Assembly (NCBI GenBank): GCA_017626595.1 | Contig: JAGAIJ010000055.1 | Coordinates: 1-53,457 of the forward strand | DNA length: 53,457 nt | Reading direction: 5' to 3' | Source: Clostridia bacterium | Lineage (GTDB): Bacteria > Bacillota > Clostridia > Monoglobales > Monoglobaceae | In this document: positions 23,856-32,574 of the stretch, piece after piece | How the letters are laid out: each line of letters begins with the position of its first letter | Position numbering within the stretch: the first letter of the stretch is position 1 | The notes under the pieces: model-generated | The model's database searches: none | What the model was told of the DNA's origin: nothing | Seen by the model: the letters and a program-made list of their open reading frames with translations, nothing else | Position numbers and translations under genes: made by a program

Positions 23856-24710
23856 TTATTCCTCTGTTTCCTTATGTTCAAAGAATATTCCGATAACTCC
23901 CATTCCTGCGTGGCAGGTAATAATCGGGCCTACGTCGTAAGTGCTTATTTTCTTCGGATTCAGCTTTTCTTCAACCATTTTCTTTGCAATTTCAAGCTTA
24001 TCGTCAGCCTCGGACACAAGCAAAACAACCTCTCCGTTTTCAGGGTCAGCCATATTTTCAACTGCAATATTTACCATTTTGGAGATTGCCTTTTTAAGTC
24101 CCTTTACCTTTTCAAAGGCCTCAACCTTACCGTTGTCTGTACGGAGAATTGGCTTGATATCAAGGAGCTTTGTTATAACCATTGTTGTAGCCTTAATTCT
24201 TCCGCCCTTCTGGAGAGTTGTCAGGTCGTCAACAATAAAGTATGCTCTGTCTCTCTCATAAACGTGATTAAGATAATCAACAATTTCTTCCTTTGTCTTG
24301 CCGTTTTCAGCCATCTCAACAGCCTTTAAAATATGATAACCGATACCCATTGAATAGCACTTTGAGTCGATAACTGTAATATCAAAGCCCTCTTCGTTAA
24401 GCTCGTCAGCAATATTTTTCGCTGTCTGGAAAGTACCGCTTCCGTTTGCAGGAATACAGATATGAATAATCTGGTTTTCCTTGCCAAGCTCTCTGTATGT
24501 ATCCTCTACAAGCTGTGGAGGAGTCTGGCTTGTGGAAGGCAAATCCTCCCTTGACTTAAACTTTTCGTAAAACGCCTTTGGGCTTAAGTCAATATCAGCA
24601 AGAAAGCTGTCGTCAGGATAGTTTACATAAAAAGGAAATACTTTAAGGCCCTTTTCTTTCGCAATTTCAGCAGGGATGTCTGCTGATACGTCACATACAA
24701 ATTTAATCAT
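23856..24710 (-). CDS. DegV family fatty-acid-binding protein
   Basis: DegV/FakB proteins bind a fatty acid and present it to the kinase FakA for phosphorylation and phospholipid synthesis. The 284-residue product has the expected N-domain (FVCDVSADIPAEIAKEKG, LPSTSQTPPQL with the conserved Thr/Ser loop, then IPANGSGTFQTAKNIADE) and a C-domain ending GPIITCHAGMGVIGIFF. It overlaps trmL by 8 bp. No fakA is in the window. Confidence 0.93.
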   Translation of the reverse strand: MIKFVCDVSADIPAEIAKEKGLKVFPFYVNYPDDSFLADIDLSPKAFYEKFKSREDLPSTSQTPPQLVEDTYRELGKENQIIHICIPANGSGTFQTAKNIADELNEEGFDITVIDSKCYSMGIGYHILKAVEMAENGKTKEEIVDYLNHVYERDRAYFIVDDLTTLQKGGRIKATTMVITKLLDIKPILRTDNGKVEAFEKVKGLKKAISKMVNIAVENMADPENGEVVLLVSEADDKLEIAKKMVEEKLNPKKISTYDVGPIITCHAGMGVIGIFFEHKETEE

Positions 24711-25203
24711 TTTTAATTTCCCCCTGTCTCTGAAGTTCCCCGAATTCAGTCTGTCTTAAAACCTCGTAGGCTATAACCGCCACAGAGTTTGACAAATTCA
24801 GCGACCTTTTATTCACTTTCATAGGAATTCTTATACATTTATCATAATTATCCTTTAATAAATCCTCAGGAAGTCCCTTTGTTTCCTTGCCGAAAACAAG
24901 GAAAATGTCCCTTTCACCGTTATTTTTATAATCAGCGTCGCTGTATGTTATTTTCCCCTTTGTTGTGCAGTAATAAAAATCTCCCTCAGGATATTTTTCC
25001 CTTACCTCTTCAAAGGAATTATATTCATAAAGCTCAAGTTCATCCCAGTAATCAAGTCCAGCTCTTTTCACCATTTTGTCACTTATGTCAAACCCTAGCG
25101 GATGAACAAGGTGCAGGGGCGAATCAATCACCGAACAGGTGCGGGATATGTTCCCTGTATTAGATGGAATTTCAGGTTCCACCAAGACTATATGTATTCT
25201 CAA
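24703..25203 (-). CDS. trmL: tRNA (cytidine/uridine-34 2'-O)-methyltransferase TrmL
   Basis: SPOUT-class methyltransferase that uses AdoMet to methylate the ribose of wobble nucleotide 34 in leucine tRNAs. The 166-residue product carries the three trefoil-knot motifs: VEPEIPSNTGNISRTC near the start, LVFGKETKGLP in the middle, and IPMKVNKRSLNLSNSVAVIAYE at the end. It overlaps degV by 8 bp and follows yifB by 11 bp. Confidence 0.95.
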   Translation of the reverse strand: MRIHIVLVEPEIPSNTGNISRTCSVIDSPLHLVHPLGFDISDKMVKRAGLDYWDELELYEYNSFEEVREKYPEGDFYYCTTKGKITYSDADYKNNGERDIFLVFGKETKGLPEDLLKDNYDKCIRIPMKVNKRSLNLSNSVAVIAYEVLRQTEFGELQRQGEIKND

Positions 25204-25214
25204 AATAAACCTCC

Positions 25215-26738
25215 TTAAAGGCTGAATTTTCTGTCTAAAGTTCTGTACTGGATTGCCTCCAGAATATCCTTTGCCTCAATCTTTTCCCTGCCCTCTAAGT
25301 CTGCAACAGTTCTTGCAACCTTTAAAATTCTGTTGTGGGCACGGGCGCTGAGTCCAAGGCTGTCAAAGGCATTTTTAAGTAAAGCATTTGTTTTTTCATC
25401 AAGCTCGCAATATTTTTCTATCAAAGCAGGTGTAAGCATACTGTTTGAATACACACCTGTATCCTTATACCTTTCAAGCTGGAGCTTTCTCGCCTTATCA
25501 ACTCTCGCCTTTATATCAGCAGATTTTTCCGCCGAGCACCTTGTTTCAAGGTCCTCATATTTTACTGCAGGCACTTCAATATGAATATCAATTCTGTCTA
25601 AAAGCGGTCCGCTTATCTTTCCTATATACTTCTGAATCTGCGCCTGTGTGCACTTACATTCGTGGCTTGGGTCCCCGTTAAATCCGCAAGGACAAGGGTT
25701 TGTACTTGCAACCAGCATAAAGTTTGACGGAAAAGCAAAAGTTCCGCCTGCACGGGAGATTGTTACTTTCTGGTCTTCAAGAGGCTGTCTTAGTACCTCG
25801 AGAGCATCCCTGTGAAATTCAGGCAGTTCATCTAAAAACAATACTCCGTTATGAGCAAGGGAAATTTCCCCAGGTCTTGGATTTGTTCCGCCACCTGACA
25901 ACCCCACCGCAGAAATCGTATGATGTGGGCTGCGGAATGGTCTTGCAGTAACAAGAGGACTTTCCAAAACTCCTGAAATACTGTGAATTTTTGTAACCTC
26001 CAAAGCCTCATCAAAAGACAAATCAGGCAAAATCGTAGGCACTCTCTGGGCAAGCATGGTTTTACCTGAACCGGGAGGGCCTATCATAAGTATATTATGT
26101 CCTCCTGCGGCAGCAATCTCAAGAGCACGTTTTACCTGTTCCTGACCCTTGACCTCTGCAAAGTCATACAAATATTTTTCAGCTGTGGAAAACAGCTCCT
26201 CTGTATCTGTTACAAAAGGCTCAATTTCTTTCTGTCCTGTTAAATGGAGAAGAATCTCATCCAGTGACCTTGCGCCATAAATTTCAATTCCTTTTACAAC
26301 CCCTGCCTCACGGGCATTTTCAAAAGGCACAAAAGCTCTCTTTATTCCGTTTTTCGCGGCAGAAATTACCATAGGTAAAACTCCGTCAGCACCTCGCAAG
26401 GCTCCGTCCAAAGCAAGTTCGCCAATAAAAACTGCATCTTGCGCAAGAACCGTCTGTTTTGTTGCAAGCAGGATTCCCATTGCAATAGGCAAATCAAGGT
26501 ATGCCCCGCCCTTTTTGATGTTGGCAGGTGCAAGATTTACTGTAATCTTCTTTGCAGGCATAATAAGGCCTGAATTTTTAACAGCCGACCTTATTCTCTC
26601 CTTGGATTCCCTTACAGCTGTATCAGGAAGTCCGACGATTTCAAAAGACGGAATGCCGTTTGAAATGTCTGTTTCAACACTTATAATATAGCCGTCAATC
26701 CCAAGAAGTCCGCATGAATTTACTTTAGAAAGACTCAT
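25215..26738 (-). CDS. YifB/ComM-family Mg-chelatase-like AAA+ ATPase
   Basis: ComM of some bacteria is a branch-migration helicase in natural transformation; the role of YifB here is unproven. The 507-residue protein has the N-terminal LonC-like domain (LLGIDGYIISVETDISNGIPSFEIVGLPD in pieces), Walker A GPPGSGKT (220-227), Walker B and sensor region FLDELPEFHRDALEVLRQPLED, a zinc-ribbon-like CPCGFNGDPSHECKC, and the Mg_chelatase C-terminal domain with LSARAHNRILKVARTVADL. It overlaps rlmB by 4 bp. A near-copy of the dispersed palindrome lies inside. Confidence 0.94.
   Translation of the reverse strand: MSLSKVNSCGLLGIDGYIISVETDISNGIPSFEIVGLPDTAVRESKERIRSAVKNSGLIMPAKKITVNLAPANIKKGGAYLDLPIAMGILLATKQTVLAQDAVFIGELALDGALRGADGVLPMVISAAKNGIKRAFVPFENAREAGVVKGIEIYGARSLDEILLHLTGQKEIEPFVTDTEELFSTAEKYLYDFAEVKGQEQVKRALEIAAAGGHNILMIGPPGSGKTMLAQRVPTILPDLSFDEALEVTKIHSISGVLESPLVTARPFRSPHHTISAVGLSGGGTNPRPGEISLAHNGVLFLDELPEFHRDALEVLRQPLEDQKVTISRAGGTFAFPSNFMLVASTNPCPCGFNGDPSHECKCTQAQIQKYIGKISGPLLDRIDIHIEVPAVKYEDLETRCSAEKSADIKARVDKARKLQLERYKDTGVYSNSMLTPALIEKYCELDEKTNALLKNAFDSLGLSARAHNRILKVARTVADLEGREKIEAKDILEAIQYRTLDRKFSL
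26436..26449. repeat. Near-copy of the dispersed palindrome (NN=CG, last base A)
   Basis: ATCTTGCGCAAGAA inside yifB. Thirteen of 14 positions fit, but the right arm is broken, so it may be chance or a decayed copy. Confidence 0.4.
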
Positions 26739-27472
26739 TTTCCTAACCTCTGTCTTAAAGCTTCATAAAGGAGGATGCCTGCTGAAACTGAGGCGTTTAA
26801 GGACTCAATTTCACCAATCATAGGAATTTTTACGAGAAAATCACAACTTTCTCTTACTATTCTTGAAATTCCTTCGCCTTCGTTACCGATAACTATACCA
26901 AGAGCGCCCTTTAAGTCGCACTCATAATGGGTCTGGGTAGCGGAAAGGTCTGTTCCCACAATCCAAAGCCCCTCTTTTTTCAGTTTTTCAATGGTCTGTG
27001 CAATATTTGAAACCCTTGCAACAGGCACATATTCAATGGCTCCTGCAGAAACCTTTGAAACTGTCGCAGAAAGGGATACGCTTCTGTTTTTCGGAATAAT
27101 CACGCCGTGAGCACCTGCAGCGCAGGCTGAACGGATGATCGAGCCAAGGTTATGCGGGTCAGTAAGTCCCTCGCAAATAACCACAAAAGGTGATTCGTCC
27201 TTTTCTCTTGCCTTTTCAAGAATGTCCTCCACCTCAGCATAAGCGTGGGCAGCGCCAAAAGCTACAACGCCCTGATGGTTTTCGCCCTGCACCAAGTCGG
27301 AAAGCTTGTGCTTATCAACAAACTGGAAAGGAATTTTCCTCTCCTTTGCCATAGCCACAATTTTAGAAATCTGACTGTGCTTAATTCCGTCCTGAATAAG
27401 TATTTTATCAAGCTCCCTGCCTGAAGCAAGCGCCTCAATCACAGGGTTTCTTCCATAAATTTTATCATCCAT
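26735..27472 (-). CDS. rlmB: TrmH-family 23S rRNA ribose methyltransferase (RlmB-like)
   Basis: Methylates a guanosine ribose (G2251 in E. coli numbering) in the peptidyl-transferase region using AdoMet. The 245-residue product has the N-terminal substrate-binding domain (YGRNPVIEALASGRELDKILIQDG in pieces) and the SPOUT domain: LTDPHNLGSIIRSACAAG, VIGNEGEGISRIV and IPMIGEIESLNASVSAGILLYEALRQ split at the end. First gene of a minus-strand cluster with yifB, trmL, degV and DUF4364. TrmH-like tRNA methylase is a possible alternative. Confidence 0.93.
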   Translation of the reverse strand: MDDKIYGRNPVIEALASGRELDKILIQDGIKHSQISKIVAMAKERKIPFQFVDKHKLSDLVQGENHQGVVAFGAAHAYAEVEDILEKAREKDESPFVVICEGLTDPHNLGSIIRSACAAGAHGVIIPKNRSVSLSATVSKVSAGAIEYVPVARVSNIAQTIEKLKKEGLWIVGTDLSATQTHYECDLKGALGIVIGNEGEGISRIVRESCDFLVKIPMIGEIESLNASVSAGILLYEALRQRLGK

Positions 27473-27496
27473 AATAAAAACTCCTTACACACAATA

Positions 27497-27548
27497 AGTA
27501 TAACATAAGAATATTTGTATTGCAATATTTTTTGTAGTGTTGTATAAT
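27497..27548. promoter_or_regulatory. Divergent promoters sharing one palindromic -35
   Basis: Plus strand: TTGCAA (27520-27525), 17-bp spacer, TATAAT (27543-27548), for tsaD. Minus strand: TTGCAA (the same six bases, which are self-complementary), 17-bp spacer, TATACT (complement of 27497-27502), for rlmB. Both spacings are ideal, so the two polymerases would compete for one -35 element. Confidence 0.75.
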
Positions 27549-27585
27549 AATAGGGTATAAAAACCTTAAGAAAGGCAATGGTTTT

Positions 27586-28590
27586 ATGAGAATACTTGCA
27601 ATAGAAAGCTCCTGTGACGAAACTGCCGCTGCTGTGGTGGAAAACGGCACAGAAGTTCTTTCAAATATTATAAATACACAGATTGAAATACATAAAAAAT
27701 ACGGCGGAGTTGTTCCTGAAATTGCATCCAGAAAGCACATTGAAAATATCAGCGATGTTGTGGATAAGGCATTATCCGATGCAAATCTCACCTTTGATGA
27801 CATTGACGCCCTTGCTGTAACCTACGGGCCGGGGCTTGTAGGGGCACTCCTTGTTGGCGTTTCAGAGGCAAAAGCTCTTTCCTACGCCTTAAACAAGCCA
27901 CTTATTCCTGTGCATCACATCAAGGGACATATCTGTGCAAACTATATTGAAAACCCTGACTTTAAGCCACCTTTTATCTGTCTTGTAGCCTCAGGCGGTC
28001 ACAGTCACATCGTTCACGTTAAGGACTACAACGAATATGAAGTTTTGGCAAGGACCTGCGACGACGCAGCCGGGGAGGCATTTGACAAGGTTGCAAGAGT
28101 TTTGGGACTTGGTTACCCTGGCGGTCCGAAGGTACAGAAGCTTGCAGAGGAGGGCAACCCTGAAGCAATCCGTTTCCCAAGAGTTAAAATGGGCGACAAG
28201 GGCTTTGACTTCAGCTTCAGCGGTGTTAAAACTGCAGTAATCAACTACATTCACAACGCCGAGCAAAAGGGCGAGGAAATCAACAAGGCTGATGTTGCAG
28301 CATCCTTTCAGGAGGCTGTTGTTGACGTTTTAAGCAGTCATCTTACAGACTGTGCAAAGTCCTGCGGTGTAACACAGATTGCCCTTGCAGGCGGTGTTGC
28401 ATCAAACAAGCCACTCCGCGAACGCGTGGAAGAAAAGGCAAAGAAAAACGGATTTACTTTCAACTGTCCGTCACCAATTTTGTGCACAGACAACGCAGCT
28501 ATGATTGGCTGTGCCGCATATTATGCTTACAAGGACGGGGAAATTGCAGATGCAGAGCTTAACGCTGTTGCAAACCTGAGCCTTAATTAA
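27586..28590 (+). CDS. tsaD: tRNA N6-adenosine threonylcarbamoyltransferase TsaD
   Basis: Catalytic subunit that adds threonylcarbamoyl to A37 of ANN-decoding tRNAs together with TsaB, TsaE and TsaC, none of which is in the window. The 334-residue product starts [18 protein letters not shown], has the metal-binding HHIKGH (His111 and His115), the substrate loop [10 protein letters not shown], and [17 protein letters not shown] lies about 10 nt before the ATG. It leads the cluster tsaD - radical SAM - bofA - hydrolase - two-component system. Confidence 0.98.
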   Translation: MRILAIESSCDETAAAVVENGTEVLSNIINTQIEIHKKYGGVVPEIASRKHIENISDVVDKALSDANLTFDDIDALAVTYGPGLVGALLVGVSEAKALSYALNKPLIPVHHIKGHICANYIENPDFKPPFICLVASGGHSHIVHVKDYNEYEVLARTCDDAAGEAFDKVARVLGLGYPGGPKVQKLAEEGNPEAIRFPRVKMGDKGFDFSFSGVKTAVINYIHNAEQKGEEINKADVAASFQEAVVDVLSSHLTDCAKSCGVTQIALAGGVASNKPLRERVEEKAKKNGFTFNCPSPILCTDNAAMIGCAAYYAYKDGEIADAELNAVANLSLN

Positions 28591-28600
28591 GGAGGATATT

Positions 28601-29203
28601 ATGACAATTACTTACGAACTTGGAAATTCACTTTATGTAAACCTTACAAATAAATGCAGTAACGACTGCAGTTTTTGTTTGAGAAACAACCACAGCGACG
28701 TAAACGGCGAGGACAATCTCTGGCTTGACAGAGAACCGACTGTGGAGGAAATTAAGGCTGATTTCTTAAAAAGAGATATGAAAAAGTACGACAGCGTGGT
28801 TTTCTGTGGTTTCGGAGAGCCTCTGGAGAGATTTGATGACGTTATAACTGTGGGAAAATGGCTCAAGGAAGCCTACGGAATTAAAATCCGTGTCAACACA
28901 AACGGTCAGGCAAACCTTATTCACAAAAGGGATGTAACACCTGAAATGGAGGGGGTTATTGACTCTGTTTCAATAAGCTTAAACACTGATAACCCGAAGG
29001 AATATCAGGAAATATGCAAAAGTATTTTCGGAGAAGAAGCATTTTTTGCCCTTCAGGAATTCGGAAAAAGGGCTGCAAAATATGTTCCTGAAGTAATTTT
29101 TTCAGTTGTTGACACCACAATTTCACCACAGCAGATTGAAAACTGCAGAAAAATCGCGGAGGATTGTGGCGTAAAATTCAGACTTCGTGAATATATTGAA
29201 TAA
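28601..29203 (+). CDS. TatD-linked radical SAM protein
   Basis: Radical SAM enzyme of unknown reaction. The 200-residue product has the 4Fe-4S motif C19xxxC23xxC26 (NLTNKCSNDCSFCLRNN), then FCGFGEPLERFDDV, the glycine motif for AdoMet, and VNTNGQANLIH. The short length, the CSNDCSFC form and the 'CGFGEPLERFDDV' block match a family usually found beside or fused to TatD nucleases; here no tatD gene is adjacent. AAGGAGG is 6 nt from the ATG, 10 bp after tsaD. Confidence 0.85.
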   Translation: MTITYELGNSLYVNLTNKCSNDCSFCLRNNHSDVNGEDNLWLDREPTVEEIKADFLKRDMKKYDSVVFCGFGEPLERFDDVITVGKWLKEAYGIKIRVNTNGQANLIHKRDVTPEMEGVIDSVSISLNTDNPKEYQEICKSIFGEEAFFALQEFGKRAAKYVPEVIFSVVDTTISPQQIENCRKIAEDCGVKFRLREYIE

Positions 29204-29218
29204 AAAGGAGTTGATATT

Positions 29219-29482
29219 ATGGCATTTGATTTTGGCGCAATTTCAGCCTATATAATCGGACTTGCTGTGCTTTTTGTTTTCTGGAAGATTTTCACCAAGC
29301 CTTTTAAATGGCTTATCCGTCTTGTTGTAAACGGAATTTTAGGTGGACTTCTCCTCTATATCATAAACAGCATCGGCTTTGCAGGTCTTACAATTGACAT
29401 AAACATTATAACCTCACTTATCGCAGGAATTTTAGGTATCCCCGGGGTTATTCTTCTTTTTGTTCTTCAGCTTATCTTATAG
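29219..29482 (+). CDS. bofA: BofA-family pro-sigma-K processing inhibitor
   Basis: In Bacillus, BofA holds the protease SpoIVFB inactive in the mother cell until engulfment ends, delaying sigma-K activation. The 87-residue product has three hydrophobic segments and the family's C-terminal pattern: LLLYIINSIGFAGL, DINIITSLIAGILGIPGVILL. AAAAAGGAG precedes the ATG. Presence among housekeeping genes is normal for this family. With the gerA operon it supports sporulation capacity. A non-sporulation BofA homologue cannot be excluded. Confidence 0.87.
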   Translation: MAFDFGAISAYIIGLAVLFVFWKIFTKPFKWLIRLVVNGILGGLLLYIINSIGFAGLTIDINIITSLIAGILGIPGVILLFVLQLIL

Positions 29483-29490
29483 GAGATACT

Positions 29491-30285
29491 ATGGCACTCA
29501 CCATTACAACGTTGCGAAGCTCTAGCAAGGGAAACTGTAGCTTTGTAACAGACGGAAAAACTAAAATTTTAATAGATTGTGGCGTCAGTTTTAAACAAAT
29601 TAAAGAGGCTCTTGCCAATCTTGAGCAAGATATTGCAGAAATTGACGCTGTTGTTATAACACACGAGCACAGCGACCACACAAAAGGGCTTGGCGTTCTC
29701 TCAAGAAATACGGATATTCCTGTCTTTGCCAATAAGGAAACCTGGCAGAGGATGTATATGGCTCACGAAGGCATAAAGGACAAGTCTATCAAGATACATA
29801 GAGGCGTTTTCTCTATTGGAGATATTGAAATTACGCCTTTTTCCATTTCCCATGATGCTGTAAATCCTGTGGGCTACGCCTTTGAAAAGGGCAAGGAAAA
29901 GGTTGCATACCTTACAGACTCAGGCACAGTCAATTACGAAATGGCATTGGCTGTTAAGGGCGCGAGAGAGATTGTTTTGGAGTCTAACCACGATATAAAT
30001 ATGCTTAAAAACGGCATCTACCCACAACAGCTCAAGGCAAGAATCCTAGGCGACTACGGTCATCTGTCCAACGATTTTGCGGGGCAGTTTGCACAGAAGC
30101 TTTTAGAATGGGGCACTGAAAAATTTATTCTCGGCCACTTAAGCCCTGAAAACAATCTGCCGTCAATTGCACGAAACAGCTTTATCTCTTATATGGACAG
30201 GCTCTCCGCAAAAGAGGAAAAGGACTTTACCGTGACAGTTGCACCTATGGACAAGCCAAGCCACATAAAAGACACAAACAAGTGA
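29491..30285 (+). CDS. MBL-fold metallohydrolase (WalJ/YycJ-like)
   Basis: Metallo-beta-lactamase-fold exonuclease-like protein. The 264-residue product starts MALTITTLRSSSKGNCSFV and carries the metal motif HEHSDH (His58-His63, ITHEHSDHTKGL), FSISHDAVNPVGYAFE and YLTDSGTVNYE. That set and the SSKGNC opening match YycJ/WalJ, linked to DNA mismatch processing and cell wall signalling in Bacillus. A two-component system follows 32 bp later, but gene order is unlike walRKHIJ. Contains one copy of the dispersed palindrome. Confidence 0.9.
   Translation: MALTITTLRSSSKGNCSFVTDGKTKILIDCGVSFKQIKEALANLEQDIAEIDAVVITHEHSDHTKGLGVLSRNTDIPVFANKETWQRMYMAHEGIKDKSIKIHRGVFSIGDIEITPFSISHDAVNPVGYAFEKGKEKVAYLTDSGTVNYEMALAVKGAREIVLESNHDINMLKNGIYPQQLKARILGDYGHLSNDFAGQFAQKLLEWGTEKFILGHLSPENNLPSIARNSFISYMDRLSAKEEKDFTVTVAPMDKPSHIKDTNK
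29618..29631. repeat. Dispersed palindrome ATCTTGNNCAAGAT, copy 4 (NN=AG)
   Basis: Inside the WalJ-like gene, where it encodes L-E-Q-D. The flanks do not extend the palindrome. Confidence 0.75.
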
Positions 30286-30317
30286 TAAACTGTGGTTAAA
30301 ATGAAAGGTGTGTTTAT

Positions 30318-30998
30318 ATGGTTAAGATACTTCTTGCTGACGACGAATACAGAATCCGCCAGATTGTAAAGGACTTTTTCTGCGCCAAAGGCTATCAGGT
30401 TATAGAAGCGGAAGACGGAGAAGAGGCAATTGACCTTTTCACCACAGAAAAGGATATTGCCCTTGTAATTCTTGATATTATGATGCCGAAATTGACAGGC
30501 TGGGATGTCTGTAAATTTATCCGTGAACATTCCAATGTTCCAATTATAATTCTTACCGCAAGAGGTGAGGAAAACGACGAGCTTCACGGCTTTAACCTCG
30601 GTGCAGACGAATATATCTCAAAGCCATTCAGCCCGAAAATTCTTGTGGCTCGCGCCGAGGCACTGCTTAAGCGTAACCGCACCCTCACGGGAGAAAACAA
30701 GGTTGCAGGAAAAATTGAGATAAATCTTCTTGCTCACACCGTAACTGTAAACGGAAATAAAATAGACCTTTCCTTTAAGGAATTTGAGCTCCTAAATTTT
30801 TTAATAGACAACAGCGGAATAGCCCTGTCCAGAGATAAAATCCTTAATAACGTCTGGGATTTTGACTATTTCGGTGATGTAAGAACCGTTGATACTCACG
30901 TTAAAAAACTCCGCTTCAAGCTTATGGACTGCGGGGATTATATTCACACTATACGAGGAATAGGATACAAATTTGAGGTGTCTGAAGATGAAAAATAA
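30318..30998 (+). CDS. OmpR-family response regulator
   Basis: Transcription factor of a two-component pair with the kinase downstream. The 226-residue product has a receiver domain with the acidic pocket Asp8-Asp9, phospho-acceptor Asp53 (LVILDIMMPK), Thr80 and Lys102 (SKPF). A winged-helix DNA-binding domain follows with FKEFELLNFLIDN, RDKILNNVWDFDYFGDVRTVDTHVKKLRFKL (in pieces) and IRGIGYKFE. The regulon is unknown; it overlaps the kinase gene by 11 bp, so translation is coupled. Confidence 0.94.
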   Translation: MVKILLADDEYRIRQIVKDFFCAKGYQVIEAEDGEEAIDLFTTEKDIALVILDIMMPKLTGWDVCKFIREHSNVPIIILTARGEENDELHGFNLGADEYISKPFSPKILVARAEALLKRNRTLTGENKVAGKIEINLLAHTVTVNGNKIDLSFKEFELLNFLIDNSGIALSRDKILNNVWDFDYFGDVRTVDTHVKKLRFKLMDCGDYIHTIRGIGYKFEVSEDEK

Positions 30999-32478
30999 TA
31001 AAAAATTCAAACCCTTAAGCCTTAAACTTTTTACATCTATCGCAGGAACTGTAGCATTGATTGTTGCAGTTTTTTGTCTTTTCAACGCCCTATTCTTTCC
31101 GAAATATTATATGAAAAGAGAGCAGGAGCATCTCGCCCTTACCCTTGATTCAGTCAGCAACATCCTAAACAGAAAAGACTTCTCAGTTATAGATAAAAGC
31201 ATTGAGCTTGAAAAACTTTCCAACGACACGAACATTGACTTTATTATTTTTTCACCGGATAATACCGTTACATACAGCTCCGTACCCCAAAGTGCAATCA
31301 GATACCGCGCAGTCTTTCCAAGAAGCTCAAACAAGAACGCAAAGGGAAAGAATCTGCTTAAGGTTACCCCTGAAAATAACAGCTATATTATAAACACAAA
31401 TTATTTAACCGCCTTAAATACTGAAACAATTGAGCTTTTTTCAATTCTCAAAAGCGGTTACAGCGTGCAACTTCTCACAGGTGTTGCCCCGATTAAAAAC
31501 GGAATAGTTATCTTTAACAAATTTATTCTTACCTTAGGAGTGTTATGTTGTTTCATTATACTGGTCTGTGCACTGTGGATTAGCCGAAGTCTTACAAGAC
31601 CCCTTAAGGAGCTTTCCGCTATTGCAAACGATATGAGCTCCCTTAAATTTGAAAAGAAATATGAGGGTTCTTCCAATGATGAAGTGGGGCTTCTGGGCGA
31701 AAGCATGAATAAAATGTCGGACAAACTTGAGAAATCCATTACAAATTTGAAGAACGCAAACATACATCTTGCGCAAGATGTAAACAGATACGAAGAACTT
31801 GTTAATTCAAAAAATGAATTTTTATCAAATGTTTCCCACGAGCTTAAGACTCCTGTTTCAATTATCGAAGCTTATGCCGAAGGTTTGTCGGAAATGAGCC
31901 TTGACGAAAGCACAAGAAACAGTTACTGTGAGGTTATAATTGACGAAAGCAAAAAGCTTAATCTTCTTTTCAGGAAGTTACAATCCCTTATGAACCTGAC
32001 GTCAGGAGCAGAGCACCTTGATATACAAAGATATGACATCTCATCTCAGATTTCCGAGATTTTAAAACAAAAAGAGCTTCTTTTCAGGCAAAGCAACCTT
32101 AAAGTTGAATTTGAAAATAATATGCCGATTTATGTATGGGCTGATGAATTTCTCATTGAGGAGGTTCTCCTGAACTATCTTACAAACGCCATGAAATACT
32201 CCACCGGGGAAAGACTTTGCAAGATTAAAGCCGAGATAACAGACGGAACCTGCCGTGTTTCTGTTTTTAATACAGGCAACCACATTTCTGACGAAGAGGC
32301 AGAGAAAATCTGGAGCAGCTTTTATATGATTGATAAATCCCGAAAACGCGAAAACGACAGTCAGGGCCTTGGCTTATCCATTGTTTCAGCCATAATGAAA
32401 GCCCACAACAAATCCTGTGGAATGGAAAACACCGAAGGCGGTGTTACTTTCTGGTTTGACCTTGATGCAAGTGAATAA
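30988..32478 (+). CDS. Membrane sensor histidine kinase
   Basis: Partner of the preceding regulator. From ATG 30988 (GAGGTG upstream) the 496-residue protein has two membrane helices (about residues 17-37 and 178-199) around an extracytoplasmic domain of about 140 residues and a HAMP linker (LTRPLKELSAIANDM). The HisKA helix has His284 in SNVSHELKTP. The HATPase domain has NYLTNAMKYS, and its G-boxes include SFYMIDKSRKR and GLGLSIVSAIM. The signal is unknown. No PAS domain is present, so it is not a typical WalK. One palindrome copy lies in the HAMP-HisKA linker. Confidence 0.94.
   Translation: MKNNKKFKPLSLKLFTSIAGTVALIVAVFCLFNALFFPKYYMKREQEHLALTLDSVSNILNRKDFSVIDKSIELEKLSNDTNIDFIIFSPDNTVTYSSVPQSAIRYRAVFPRSSNKNAKGKNLLKVTPENNSYIINTNYLTALNTETIELFSILKSGYSVQLLTGVAPIKNGIVIFNKFILTLGVLCCFIILVCALWISRSLTRPLKELSAIANDMSSLKFEKKYEGSSNDEVGLLGESMNKMSDKLEKSITNLKNANIHLAQDVNRYEELVNSKNEFLSNVSHELKTPVSIIEAYAEGLSEMSLDESTRNSYCEVIIDESKKLNLLFRKLQSLMNLTSGAEHLDIQRYDISSQISEILKQKELLFRQSNLKVEFENNMPIYVWADEFLIEEVLLNYLTNAMKYSTGERLCKIKAEITDGTCRVSVFNTGNHISDEEAEKIWSSFYMIDKSRKRENDSQGLGLSIVSAIMKAHNKSCGMENTEGGVTFWFDLDASE
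31766..31779. repeat. Dispersed palindrome ATCTTGNNCAAGAT, copy 5 (NN=CG)
   Basis: A perfect palindrome (ATCTTGCGCAAGAT) inside the kinase gene, extended 3 bp each side (TAC...GTA). Encodes L-A-Q-D. Confidence 0.8.
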
Positions 32479-32537
32479 AATAAAACCTCCCAAAGGCTTC
32501 TGTCTCTTGGGAGAAGTCAATTTGGATTTTAACAATA

Positions 32538-32573
32538 TAAAAGCCTTACAACACAAGTGTTGTAAGGCTTTAC
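32538..32573. terminator. Long bidirectional terminator between the kinase and SDR genes
   Basis: A stem of 14-15 bp, AAAGCCTTACAACAC with its complement (about 32540-32554 and 32557-32571), lies between convergent genes and ends at the SDR stop. T-rich tails follow on both strands. A second smaller hairpin CTCCCAA / TTGGGAG (about 32487-32512) precedes it. Confidence 0.82.
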
Positions 32574-32574
32574 T

